Shown in pieces: positions 12,301 to 22,522 of a stretch of DNA of 64,000 nucleotides. This DNA is from Chytriomyces cf. hyalinus JEL632 (taxonomy: Eukaryota; Chytridiomycota; Chytridiomycetes; Chytridiales; Chytriomycetaceae): positions 248,001-312,000 of the forward strand of contig JAIWWG010000015.1 in NCBI GenBank assembly GCA_025435555.1, read 5' to 3'. The position numbers and the translations under genes were made by a program. Under the pieces are notes generated by a model, which had not been told where the DNA came from, searched no databases, and was given only the letters and a program-made list of their open reading frames with translations. Positions within the stretch are counted from its first letter, which is position 1. Each line of letters starts with the position of its first letter.

Positions 12301-13815
12301 TGATCTTACGTCGTGTCGATAGTTTCGCAAATTTGTCGAAAGACTTCCGTCAGCCTTCTTGTGCGGCGCACCACCCCCGGCCTTTCCCCAGGGATCGTAC
12401 TCGTCCATTTCTTTCTGTTTCTGAAGCGCAAACACGGAATCGTCTCAGCATGTTTCAAAGATGGGGTTGGCAAATGTGCACCCACTTTCATGTCTTCAGC
12501 GCGGATTCGCGATTTTTCAAACTGCTCGCGCTCTTTTTTGAAGCGCACTTGTTCGTTCAACTCTTGGAGGTAGTGGTCCTTCTGTTTCAGTTTTAAAGTC
12601 AGACAACACCACACACAGATTTAAAGTGAAATGCACTCGCATCATTAGTCGCATGGATTTGCTGCGCCATTCTTCTTCCAAAATGCGGAGCTTCCTCTTG
12701 GTACTGCTGTTGCTGTTGCTGCTGCCGCCTGCCGCCCGCATCGCCGCCGAAATAAGGCTGTTCCTGACCAACCAAGCCACCTTGCTTTTGAACCCCCGCC
12801 AATTTAAGTTTTAGAACTCGTAGCTTTTGCTATGTAAGTTGTTACCTGTCCCTGGTATGAATTCGAAGGCCGTCCTGTCCCTCGAAAGTCTCCGCGTTCG
12901 TACTCTTTTCGACTTCGATCATCCATCATTTGCTGCCCTGCACAAACGAATTCTGCATTTAACAAAAAAAGGAAACAAAAAGGAATCCTGCGGCAGAGTT
13001 TTCGAAAAGGAGACTTACTCAAATCATTTGCGTATTGGCGCGAACCATTCATTTGCTGTTTCCGATTCCAAGAGTCATCTGAAAACTGCATTCCACCACC
13101 GCCACCACCACCGCCGCCGCCGCCTTGTCGATCATACTGATTCGGATATTGTCCATGCGCCTGCAGAATAGAGTTTGATGAAGTCGGTGTGCTAGTATTA
13201 TTGCGCGGGAAACGTACAAATGGATTGGGATCCCAAGGCCGGGACGCATGCGCTGGTGGAGGGCTTGCTGGATACGCAATGGGTGGGTATGGTTGGTAGT
13301 TTTGTTGAAAGTGCGGAGGTCCGTAACGTCTGAAAAAAGTACCCCTATATTAGCGTGGCCGGGTTATTCAGCACTTTAACTAGATTTCCCCCAACTGTGT
13401 CGACGGTTGATCAGATAGCCATGTCGGTTGGTTCTGGCGTTTTGAATGCTGAAGCGCTGGTCGATTATCGTAAGGTGGAAATGCTGGTGGTGAAAGTTCC
13501 GATTCAGGTCAAAAGCTTCAAGCTTAATATCCGCAGTATTCGATAATTACGCGGCATTTGATCATATGGTCTGCCGGTCTCCAGCCTTGACGCGTCCGAT
13601 GATATCATGGGATCAGCAATCGACACGACGACATCCGGCTGGTAGGCTCTCAGTTTTCGAAGCCGTGGGTTCACTTGGGCTTGTTTAGCAAGAAACAGCT
13701 GCAGAAACCGAGTTATTCTTTGTCTGTTGACAGTTTTGCCCAATGCACGAACCTGCATCTCATTCTGGCGTTCTTGTTTCAGCGACTGCCTGCGCGTATC
13801 ATCCGCATCAAACAT
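9374..13815 (-). CDS. CSPP1-like coiled-coil protein, candidate centrosome/ciliary component
   Basis: A multi-exon gene assembled from many short minus-strand exons. It starts MFDADDTRRQSLKQERQNEM, and splicing 13703-13756 out gives EMQLFLAKQAQVNPRL. Gln/Arg/Glu-rich coiled-coil segments follow (KKAKEEALKKEEELKEQ; ENEKKLAEKIAKAKQDE) with short polyQ stretches. Between them lies MDEYDPWGKAGGGAP, which resembles a conserved motif of CSPP1, a protein that binds microtubules at centrosomes, spindle poles and ciliary axonemes. A helix NLRGIEALNDERLRKLREL follows. The last two exons, 9840-9526 and 9463-9374, encode a folded-looking segment ending GLDIRSPRDA. The family call rests on the one motif plus coiled-coil architecture and is moderate. 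Exon joins between 10,000 and 13,400 are only partly resolved. Confidence 0.5.
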
Positions 13816-13879
13816 GGACGGTTTGTTTGTATTTTTCCGAGCTTTGCTGTAAGATTTGTCAGTTTATTTAGCATTTCAT

Positions 13880-14579
13880 TCACTTGGACTTTAATTGGGT
13901 TCCCCCGACACCTCCACTGCTTCCATCTCCTGACACTTCCGGCGTGTTGAAGAATACGCGCAGAATTGCGAGGTTTCCAGGACTGATTCGCTGCGCCAAT
14001 GGCGCCATTGCATCGAATTCCGCTCTTTTACTGCAAGTGTTGGAGGAGAGCTGAGTTATGATTCAGTGCATCAAGAAAAATGCACCTGTCAGGCACAGCT
14101 TTACGAGCCCAAAAGTAGTCCTCGAGCTCTTTCATACTGAACTTCCCAGTTGGGATCTGATTAAACGATGGGTTTACACCTCGCGCCGCCGCCTTGCGCG
14201 AGCTCAGGATCGATAGCATCTCGTTGTCCTGTTTGGGTTGTTGTTTCAGCTTCACTTGCCAAAAACAAAAAACGTCTTCTTTTCGAAAAGTCTGGCTTTT
14301 CACCGGTTTGAAGTCAGCCATAGATTTCGTTGTTTTGATTGACCAGTTGAGCTGGTGAAAGTTTGCGGTAACCGCTTCATTTGCGCTGCGTGAGTCTTCG
14401 GGCGCAGGTTGAGCCGAGTTTGCGGTTGTTGGAGTCGATACGTCGCTGTTTGCGATCGTGGGTTCCGCCCGTGCAGTTGCTGCAGCGGATGCTGCGCCCG
14501 AAGGTGCTACTGCAGTTGCATCGGTGGGAAGTACGCGAGGTTGCATGCGCCGAACAGCTTTTGAGGATTGTGCGCCCAT
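13880..14579 (-). CDS. Uncharacterised protein with N-myristoylation signal
   Basis: The protein begins MGAQSSK, matching the N-myristoyltransferase consensus (Gly2, Ser6), so membrane attachment is likely. An Ala/Thr/Pro-rich linker follows. The C-terminal part contains GKFSMKELEDYFWARKAVPD, and an intron with donor GTGCATTT and acceptor TTGCAG (about 14036-14090) leads to SKRAEFDAMAPLAQRISPG and NLAILRVFFNTPEV. The frame ends at TGA 13880-13882, only 64 bp before the start of the CSPP1-like gene on the same strand. I recognise no domain family. A fusion with the downstream gene by splicing across the stop is conceivable but not favoured. Confidence 0.55.
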
Positions 14580-14631
14580 GGTGCGATGCTGGGTTTATTT
14601 ATTGCAAGATAAATATTTTTTTTAACTATTT

Positions 14632-17628
14632 CTAAGTCAAAGCCAAATCCTGGTTGGCTGGCTTCACGCTCTTCCAATAGTCGCGATTGCTGATCAGATT
14701 TGTGACTGCGACAAACTCTTGGTTTGTTGCGTGCAGAAATGACCCCAGCGCCTCATACAGCGGAAGGACAATGTAGTCAACGAAACCAACTTGGCATTTC
14801 GGGATGAACGTCGTCCTCCTGTCCATAAACATGCTGACAGCATACCCGTTCTTGGACTCCTCGTCCCCCTGAAGGAAAAACTCCTCCATGATCATTTCCG
14901 CCCACTGTTTACAAACACTCAGACTTTTGGCCGCGTTGCTAATGTCCCCACACTTTATAAAGATCTGCAGTGTGAGCTGTCGGTCCTTTGCATCTTCAAA
15001 ATCAAGGCCCCCGCTGCCTTGCACCATGCCTGACACCTTGATTTTAAACTTTGCAATAAATTCAAAGTGATTGGCCATATCTGGGAGGTATTGACCGGTT
15101 ATGTACGCGTTTTTTTTTTGAGTAGCGTAGTGTTAAAACCAAGCTACCTGTGGCAAGAACCATCGCCACAATAACACTGCGAATCGTTTTGACCTTGTCG
15201 ACTGGTAAACTGCCCAAAATGTTGCAAGCAGGATTGGACGCCATTATCTCAAATGCCGTTGCACAATGATGGTTTTCGAGGACGGCAATGTCGTTATATC
15301 GTAAAGCGAGAGGGTTGGCCGATGCGACAAGATACGCATTTGTCACGCCTGGATGATCAACGTCATGCACAGCTGCAGCAATGATGCCCGCAAATACCTC
15401 CTGTTACAAGTGCAGAAGGGGTTAAAAACAAGGATCTCTCAAACATGGAAAGTGGGGGGAAATTGGGCACGCCATACGTCAGGCTTGAACTTGCCATTGA
15501 CGCCGATTGAAGTGAAAAAGAAGTGGACTGCATGTAAAACATCCGCCGCGTGCATGGAGTTGTGGTATGAAAGTGGGCGATACCGGCTTTCTATAACTCT
15601 GAAGAATGACTGCACAGTTTGTTCATCGATGCCAAACTGTTCACGAATGTTGTGCTTCCGCACTACCGCGCCAGCCAAATAGTACAGTGGGTTTCCTGGA
15701 CCCAAAAAATAAAATAAAATAAAATAAAATTACAAGAACGCCAGAAAAAAAAAGCAACGACTCACCGTTGCTAAGGCTGTTGAGCTCAAACAAGTCAAAG
15801 TCCCAAGTGTCAATCGTTTCGAGAAGTTCGCTAATTTTCGATTCGTTTCCAAGAACCAACTTTGGGATTTCGATTTGGACCCTTCGAAAGGTTGCACGTT
15901 GGCGTTTTAGATTTAATGATGGGTTTTCACATCAATTAGCACCTCTTCCTTTGCGATTCTTCCGCAGACGCAAGCGCTTTCAAGTCGTTCCCGTTCTCGG
16001 TCTGAAACATTCGATCAGGCAATGCAAAAAAAAACGTCAAGAAATACCCTGCCAACCTTGTTCACGATCATGGAGTTCAGCCAGTTTTTGACATCATTAT
16101 CAATGGTGTCGTCCGTAAACTCCAAGTTTGGCATAAACAACTGATTGGAAGACAAAATCTGGATCACATAGTCCAAGCTCTCCGACACATCCACGTCCAA
16201 GTTGCAAGTGTCCTGCATGCTTTTAATGCTCTTGATGACTTTTGTGATGGGACTGTCGAGATCCAGATTAATGTCCTTCTTGAGCGCGTGGAGTTTCGTT
16301 TTGAGATCCTCGTTCTGTTTCGTGAGTTGCGTCACGTTTTGATTCCGTTGGATCAGATTCGTGGCGTAATCATGGACAAAGGATTGCAGCGATGACAATG
16401 TGACTGCAAGGAGAATGAGACCGACGATGAACGTGAGTTGGGATGGAAACAAGACCTCAGCAGTGGTGCCAACTTGACATTGGTCGTTGGAAGTTGTGCG
16501 ATACACTGCGCCCAGAGGTATACGGTCGCATGCGACTGGGTCCCGGTATATTACGCTTGCCCCAGGAACAAAGAGATCGTTCAGGAGACCCGTATTCACC
16601 ACGTAGAACTTGAGAATGAGGACCAGCAAATATAAACCTATTTTGTAGCTGGGTGAGAAGATACGGACGACAAGCTGACTCAGCCTACCGATAAATAGAG
16701 CCGTTGATCCAATTAAATGATTAAGCATATTCGAGACTCCGCTTTGAATGTTGATGGACATGAGGGAAAAATACCTGAACAAGTTGTTCAGACAAACGCT
16801 GTTCGACATGAACAAGTACTGACCATGCGAGTGAAAATACCATGTCCGCGTTCCGCAGAAACAAGAGAAAGATAAAGTACGGAATGAAGGAAAGGTAAAG
16901 CGGCGCCAACGAGTTTGCATTTTTGAAGAGGAAAAGACGGCTGAGTTCCCACGCTGCGTAACAAGCGTAAATATCTTTGCGTTGCTGGTGTTAGATCGCT
17001 GAAAGAAAACATCACAACGGACGGCGTTCTCACACATCGGAGTCGTCCAAAAGTAAACAAACGTCCATTCCGAGAAATGCAGACAAACGAGCATAAGCCC
17101 AAACCAGGAATAATGAGCAAGCATCTGTCGGGATTACTTACGCGTTATTCATGGTCCGTATGTTTATTGATGGTCCTTATGAATGTTAGCCACGCTCACC
17201 TGCGCTTGAACTGGACCCCGAATAACGTCAAACACTTCTTCAGAAACAACGGAATCAAGGAGCATATTGTACGAGCTCTGGCGCGACTTCAGAATCGCAT
17301 TGGGTGCCACCGCTGGCTTGATGTCGTTTAAACCACGCGTTTCGATTTCGGGTCCGTCGCTCGGCGGCTCCAGCAGAATGTCCGGTGCTGAAACCATGCT
17401 GGACCCAAACGAGGAATATGAGGATTGTTTGTTTGACGGGTCATTCACGCTCTTCTGCCTGTCGGCTTTGAGAAAGGCTTTGACGGTGCTTGCGGAGCTG
17501 TCTGTCTCTTTAGAAGTCAGGTTGGAGAGACCGCGGTTGTCTGGTACGGCTGCTTGCTGGGCTGACGCGTGCTGGGCTGAGGTTGCGGACATTGGCGGAA
17601 GACGGTTGGGTAGTTTGTAGGCGGACAT
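14632..17628 (-). CDS. Membrane-anchored class I 3',5'-cyclic nucleotide phosphodiesterase
   Basis: The C-terminal half holds the class I PDE catalytic domain, which hydrolyses cAMP and/or cGMP. Visible are HNSMHAADV (first metal-binding His), AAAVHDVDHPGVTN (HDxDHPG), ENHH, CGDISN with its invariant Asp, and CQVGFVDYIVLPLYEAL with the purine-clamp Gln. The N-terminal half has a disordered Ser-rich head (MSAYKLPNRLPPM, start 17628), then several hydrophobic segments such as YKIGLYLLVLILKFYVV and LTFIVGLILLAVTLS, with a Cys-containing loop between them. A coiled coil (QNVTQLTKQNEDLKTKLHAL) leads into the catalytic part. At least six introns interrupt the gene. The catalytic Asp and His residues are all present, so the enzyme should be active. 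Substrate preference cannot be read by eye. Confidence 0.88.
15704..15730. repeat. AAAAT pentanucleotide microsatellite in a PDE intron
   Basis: About five copies of AAAAT lie inside an intron of the phosphodiesterase gene. Confidence 0.85.
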
Positions 17629-17780
17629 TATTGCAATATTTTCTGAAGAGTTTCTGACAATTTAAGCTGGACTGACTTTGGTGTGAACGCACAAGCTTGA
17701 AAGCAGAATCCCAATTTTCCAGCGCATGCAATTTGAAAGGAGAGAGTGAAGAAAAAAAAAAGCTAAAAAAGAGGCTGCTG
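17629..17780. promoter_or_regulatory. Divergent promoter, phosphodiesterase and amino-acid permease
   Basis: 152 bp separate the start codons of the phosphodiesterase (minus) and the permease (plus). Both promoters must fit here, so the two genes may share regulation. Confidence 0.4.
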
Positions 17781-19970
17781 ATGACTAAAGTCGACGAGAA
17801 GAACGACGAGGAGCGTCTCGCGGAGCTTGGATACAAACAGGTGCGTTGCGTCTGCTGCGTCTGCTCTGCTGCTCCTTGGCGGCGGCGGCCCACGCTTCCC
17901 GTTTGTTGTTGTGCTGGGGCGGTGCCGTGCCCCCCTCAAGCTACTCTTCCCAATTTGTGCAATGCTTAATGCAACTGCTTCCAGGAACTGCTCCGCGCCC
18001 TGAATGCCTTCTCCAACTTCGGGATCGCCTTCACGATTCTGTCTGAGCCCATGAGCGTCCTTCCGCTCATCTATTTGGGACTTGGCGCCGGAGGTTGAGT
18101 CTCCGTCTGCTTGTGCTGGCACCGACTAACGGTTGTTCTCTTTGCCTGACGCTGTGTCTGCCGCTGCCTCTCGTCTCTCTACTCGCTCCTCCGTCTCAAT
18201 AGGTCCGCAAGGGATGCTGACTACATGGTGCATTGGATTAAACAAGCTTTTGCAAAACGTTATCTTATCATCGGAATCAGGCCCATTATATCGGTGCTCG
18301 CCGCTTGCGTTGCTGCATCAATGAGTGAGATTGTCTCGAGCTATCCGACGAGCGGCGGGCTTTACTACGTGAGTGCGAGCTACCGTTTTAAACAGACGTC
18401 TGACACGTGAAAACAGTGGTCCGCGAATCTTGCTGGCCCGAAGTGGGCTCCTTACGCCTCTTACATGACTGGCTACTTTAACTTCTTGGGTCTATCTGGG
18501 CTCTGCGCCGGAACTGTAATTCCTTTTAGGTTTCCTGAGCCACAAATTTTTTTTCTGAACATGTCCTTGTCAACAGGCGTATGCTTTCGGACAATTCTTC
18601 ACCAACTGTTTTATTGCCCAGCCAGATGCGACAATTCTCGCTGGCTCCTGGGCTGCCAAATTTATGACGCTCATCGCCGGCATTCTGTCACTCGCCTTTT
18701 CTGGCTATTTGGCCTCATTTGGTTCTCGGATTGTCAGCATCATGGGTAAAGCCTGCTTCTGGCTCAATTCAGTCGGGCTACTAGTGATTGTCTTGGCGGT
18801 TTTCTTCAGTAAGTATTTGTGAATGGATTCTTGATCTGGGATTCAATCTCCTATTCATCACACTCAGCTTCACCCACGAAAATTTCCCCGGGCGAAATGT
18901 TTAATACTTGGAGCAACTTGACTGGGCTTCCAGACGCTTGGGCTGCCACGATATCTGTTCTGCTTGCCTGTTTAACCTACACTGGTTACGACAGTGCTGC
19001 ACACTTGGCCGAAGAAACCACCAACGCTGCTGTTCAAGGACCAAGATCTATCGGTTATGCGATTATTGGAACTTTCGTCAGCGGCTACTTTGCCCTCTTT
19101 CTCATGCTCTCGACCATCGATCCAAGTCAATATTCTGCTATTTACGACGAGGGATCGTATGGGCTGATGATCATTTTCAACAACACTGTTGGTCTCAAAG
19201 CTGCTGTAGCTTTCAATGTTCTCCTCATGCTCCTTGCCATTTCGAACATGTACGGACTTATTGTAACGCATGCTCGCATGGCATTTGCGTTCTCTCGTGA
19301 TGGGGCCTTGCCTGGAAGCAGCTGGCTTCATACGCTCAGCGCCAGCCAGGTACCCGTCAAGGCCACGATCGTCATTACGATCATCAACTGCATCATTTTG
19401 TTGCCTAGTCTGCATTCCAGTGCCATGTATGCTGCGATCAACTCCTTTGGCGTTATTGGAATCTATTTGGCGTACTTGGTACACAAGCTCACATCACCTT
19501 TTTCCTGCTCGAGATTCATATTGATTTTGCTACGCTCTGATCAGGTCCCTATCTTGCTTCGTGTCGTTCGTAATGATCGTTTTCCTAGAGGCCCATTCCA
19601 CATGGGATCATTCAGTGTTCCCGTTGGAATCATTGCTATTTTGTTTCTTTGTTTCTCGTCCATTGCGTTGGTTCTCCCCACAGTGTACACAAACCCTAAT
19701 GACTACACAATGGAAGACAACGTCACTTTAGATGACGCTGCTTACAGGGAAGCTTATCTCATAAACTTCAACTGGGCACCGGTTGTTGTGGTTCGTATTT
19801 TCGATCATCGAAAGGTGGCCCTGTTGCTCACAAATTTATCTTGTCAGATTGCTGTGACGATTATCACAAACATTTTTTGGTTCGCGTCCGCCAAAAAGTG
19901 GTTTAAAGGACCGCCACTTGACACGGAAACTAAATGGCAGACTGCCGACGCGTCTGTAACTTCTACATGA
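17781..19970 (+). CDS. APC-superfamily amino-acid permease (ACT/GABA-permease type)
   Basis: The start is MTKVDEKNDEERLAELGYKQ, and splicing gives ELLRALNAFSNFGIAFTILS, the usual first membrane segment of the fungal ACT branch. Diagnostic pieces follow: GGPQGML, SEIVSSYPTSGGLYYWSAN (across an intron, the sodium-site/substrate-gate region of TM2-3), YDSAAHLAEET (TM6 loop), ARMAFAFSRDGALPGS and VPILLRVVRNDRFPRGPFH. About 12 membrane segments can be counted. Introns fall before ELLRAL, within GAG|GPQ, TTW|PII, YY|WSA, AGT|AYA, FFT|SPTK, AYL|VPIL and VVV|IAV. The product probably imports amino acids, GABA or choline across the plasma or vacuolar membrane; the exact substrate is unknown. It shares a 152-bp promoter with the phosphodiesterase. 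Confidence 0.9.
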
Positions 19971-20269
19971 GTGCAAGCCTCTTTATTTCTATGGACATTT
20001 ATATAAACAAATGCGACTAGCTTGTCTGGACACTGTATTACGTTTCCTTTTACCACCGTTGTTTTTCTTTGGGAAAATGCGTCATTTCAGTTGTCGTTTC
20101 AGTACTGGCCTATTATCTCACGCCCCGTTGCTTCCGACGTTCATCTCGACCTATTTACGGCATGCGTTCCTTATTATCAACTGATGCACTTTACCACGAG
20201 TCGATCCCAATTTTGATGTTCGTCAGCAATCAACAGAACGTGCTGTTTTTTATTTAAAACATGAAGTCT

Positions 20270-21400
20270 TCAAATCCGCAGTCCCAAAATCGATCGAACA
20301 TCATCGGCAAACCGCAGCGCATCAAGAAATGGAAGCAATTCAAACAAAGCCTCATCGTTGAGATCATGGGTCCAAGTTTCGATGGGTATGGCATTTTCTG
20401 AGTTTGTAAATTGATAGAATAAGGGAAACTGTAAACGCGACTGAACGACATGACATGCGGCAGTTGCAACGCAGAATGGGAAAAAAACAAAAGGGTTTTC
20501 TCACCAGGATTGACGGCAAACGAAACGGGGGAATTATCCAGCAAAACAACGCTGGACAAGTCTGGTTCCACAATCGACAAGTCTTTTGTGAAATGGCCAT
20601 TTTCATGCGGTGTGCACGATTGCCGAAAGTAGCGCCGCGAAATGAGTTTTCGATCCTTGTCCAACCAATCAATAACAGGGTCTGCGTATTCGGGCATGCT
20701 GGCAGTGAAAATAACGACTTTATACCACTCCGACACCTTGAAATTCGAATTTTGGAGGGTTTTAATGGGTGCATAAATCACCGTTTAAGCATTGTCGAAT
20801 CACCTTTTTTAAAAACAAGTCCACGCCAGGCCGCTTGTACACGTAATATAAACATACGTGTTTATCAACAAGAACCTCAATAATATGGTCATGATGACGC
20901 GAGCCCATTGAAGTTGAATGCACAAGAGTTTCGTCCAAATCGAGCACAAGGGTTTTTTTGGGGAGCTCCTTCTGTTGCCGAAGGGGTCTAAGCACCCTTT
21001 GTTTGTGCTGTTTACGGTATCCGAACCATTCACCAATTCCAGCAAATGAAAAGAAGGACGTGTTCTCTGAAGTTGAGCTGGCCAGCTGCGAGCCCGTCTC
21101 AACCCGCTTGCGTCGCACCCGTCGCAATTTCTTGCTCTGGGATGCCGTTGAGGCCGCGGACGAGTCCGAGTCTGTACGTGCTTCGGTATCAAAGGGATCG
21201 AATTCGCTTGTTGTTTCTTCGGCGCTGGAGGAGTTGTAATTGGTATTCATGGCGTTGGCGAGTGAGTGGGCCGTGTTGCCTCGGGCGGCGGTGGAGCCGG
21301 TCCGATCTACGTTCGTAGCTCCGAGGACTTGGTTCAGTTGGTGACTGTTCTGCACGGCCCGTCGGCGGAGCGGTTGAGTCGTGTTGGTGTGGACCATCAT
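20270..21400 (-). CDS. NEM1: NEM1/CTDNEP1-type nuclear-envelope phosphatase
   Basis: Three exons: 21400-20804, 20736-20505 and 20397-20270. The catalytic FCP1/CTD-phosphatase motif is [12 protein letters not shown], with both nucleophile and acid/base Asp present. It continues [17 protein letters not shown] joined to [41 protein letters not shown] and [12 protein letters not shown]. This order and sequence match Nem1/CTDNEP1, which with Spo7 dephosphorylates the lipin Pah1 at the ER/nuclear envelope and so controls phospholipid versus triacylglycerol synthesis. The N-terminal part is polar and disordered with one aromatic segment ([14 protein letters not shown]). No obvious long N-terminal membrane anchor is visible, unlike yeast Nem1, which may reflect a missed exon. 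It ends LGLRI. The family call is firm. Confidence 0.87.
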
Positions 21401-21459
21401 GTAACAGCAGCACAGTTGTTTATGGATTCTTTTTTATTTCTTGATCACAAGGGTATGAG

Positions 21460-22473
21460 TCAGTGTAATTTCACCAGGCATTTTGAGTCCAATAGTCCCT
21501 CGTGTGTGAGTTGGCTCACGACTTCTCCCAACGCGCTGTATGCACCGCATCCTCCCGCGCCAGCTGCGCATCCAGACCCAGTGTCTGCCAGCACCTTTCG
21601 CCGGTATCGGTTTGGGTCGTATCCCGAGCTTGACCCGTTGCATCCCAAACTCAGATCCTTCAAGTTACGTGCGCTAGCTACCATTTTGCGGACAAACAAC
21701 GCGATATCCTCAGTAAACATTGCTTCCATCCCAAGCATCTTCAGCGTCTGCAACTCTTGCAACCCGGTTTCAGGAAGATGGAACCGGTGCGCATGAAACA
21801 CGTTGCGTATTCTTGAGATTGAAAGATGTTTTAAATGCGGTAGCGTCGCCACAATTGGTTCAATGTCCGTAATGCGCTTTATCAAAAGAATCGACAGCGA
21901 CGAGATACTTGACAGCGAAGACAGCAGCGGTATCATGGGTTGCGATAGATGTGATGAAATTGTAAGCGTTGTAATCGCCGCATTGATTCGCTGCAGTAGC
22001 TCCAGCTGGAGTGGCGATCGAAAGCTCGCGGAGCAGTCCGACAGATCCAAGTGGGTCACACTTGGCGTAAGATGGCGTGCAACTGCCTCTGCGGATATAA
22101 ACGCACCCGTGATCATAATTTGACTGACATTCGGAAACTCAAACGTTGTCTGTGGAAGGGAGAGTTTCTCCATTTCGGCATCCGTTTCGTCCATTTCGTC
22201 CTCCGAAAGAACATCCTCAGGTACGAATGGAATCAGCAGTTTCTTAACACACAGCGCAGGTAATCCGTGTTTGAGCAACGACTTGTGGGACGTATTCGAC
22301 AGCGGATCGAGCCAGACACCGCCAAAGAGACTCGTGCAGAGCAGCTCGCTGAACATGACTCTGCGCCATCGCTGGCTGAGATGCGCACAGGTGACGAGGT
22401 CTGGGGTGTCGAGGTATTCCAGGATGTGGAGCCACAGCTCTGACGGCAGAGTGTCAAGCATGCAAGTTGTCAT
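21460..22473 (-). CDS. F-box protein with leucine-rich repeats
   Basis: A 337-aa single-exon protein. The F-box occupies the N-terminus (TLPSELWLHILEYLDTPDLV, followed by HLSQRWRRVMFSELL). LRR-like segments such as VTHLDLSDCSASF, ISSLSILLIKRI, LPHLKHLSISRIR and ARNLKDLSLGCN follow. F-box proteins of this kind bind SKP1 and present substrates to SCF ubiquitin ligases. The C-terminus is Gly/Ala/Cys-rich and looks disordered. The start codon is 49 bp from that of another F-box/LRR gene on the opposite strand. The target is unknown. Confidence 0.82.
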   Translation of the reverse strand: MTTCMLDTLPSELWLHILEYLDTPDLVTCAHLSQRWRRVMFSELLCTSLFGGVWLDPLSNTSHKSLLKHGLPALCVKKLLIPFVPEDVLSEDEMDETDAEMEKLSLPQTTFEFPNVSQIMITGAFISAEAVARHLTPSVTHLDLSDCSASFRSPLQLELLQRINAAITTLTISSHLSQPMIPLLSSLSSISSLSILLIKRITDIEPIVATLPHLKHLSISRIRNVFHAHRFHLPETGLQELQTLKMLGMEAMFTEDIALFVRKMVASARNLKDLSLGCNGSSSGYDPNRYRRKVLADTGSGCAAGAGGCGAYSALGEVVSQLTHEGLLDSKCLVKLH

Positions 22474-22522
22474 GGATTTATTTCAAATTGACTTTATTTA
22501 AAAAATTGTCAATCCATCCCAA
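22474..22522. promoter_or_regulatory. 49-bp bidirectional promoter between two F-box genes
   Basis: Start codons at 22473 (minus) and 22523 (plus) leave only 49 bp. It is A/T-rich and contains TTTATTTAAAA around 22493-22503, a possible TATA-like element usable in both directions. Confidence 0.45.

Noticed and set aside
17846-18046. Plus-strand frame at the start of the permease gene
   Set aside because: It lies mostly within the first intron; the protein is continuous only when the intron is removed.
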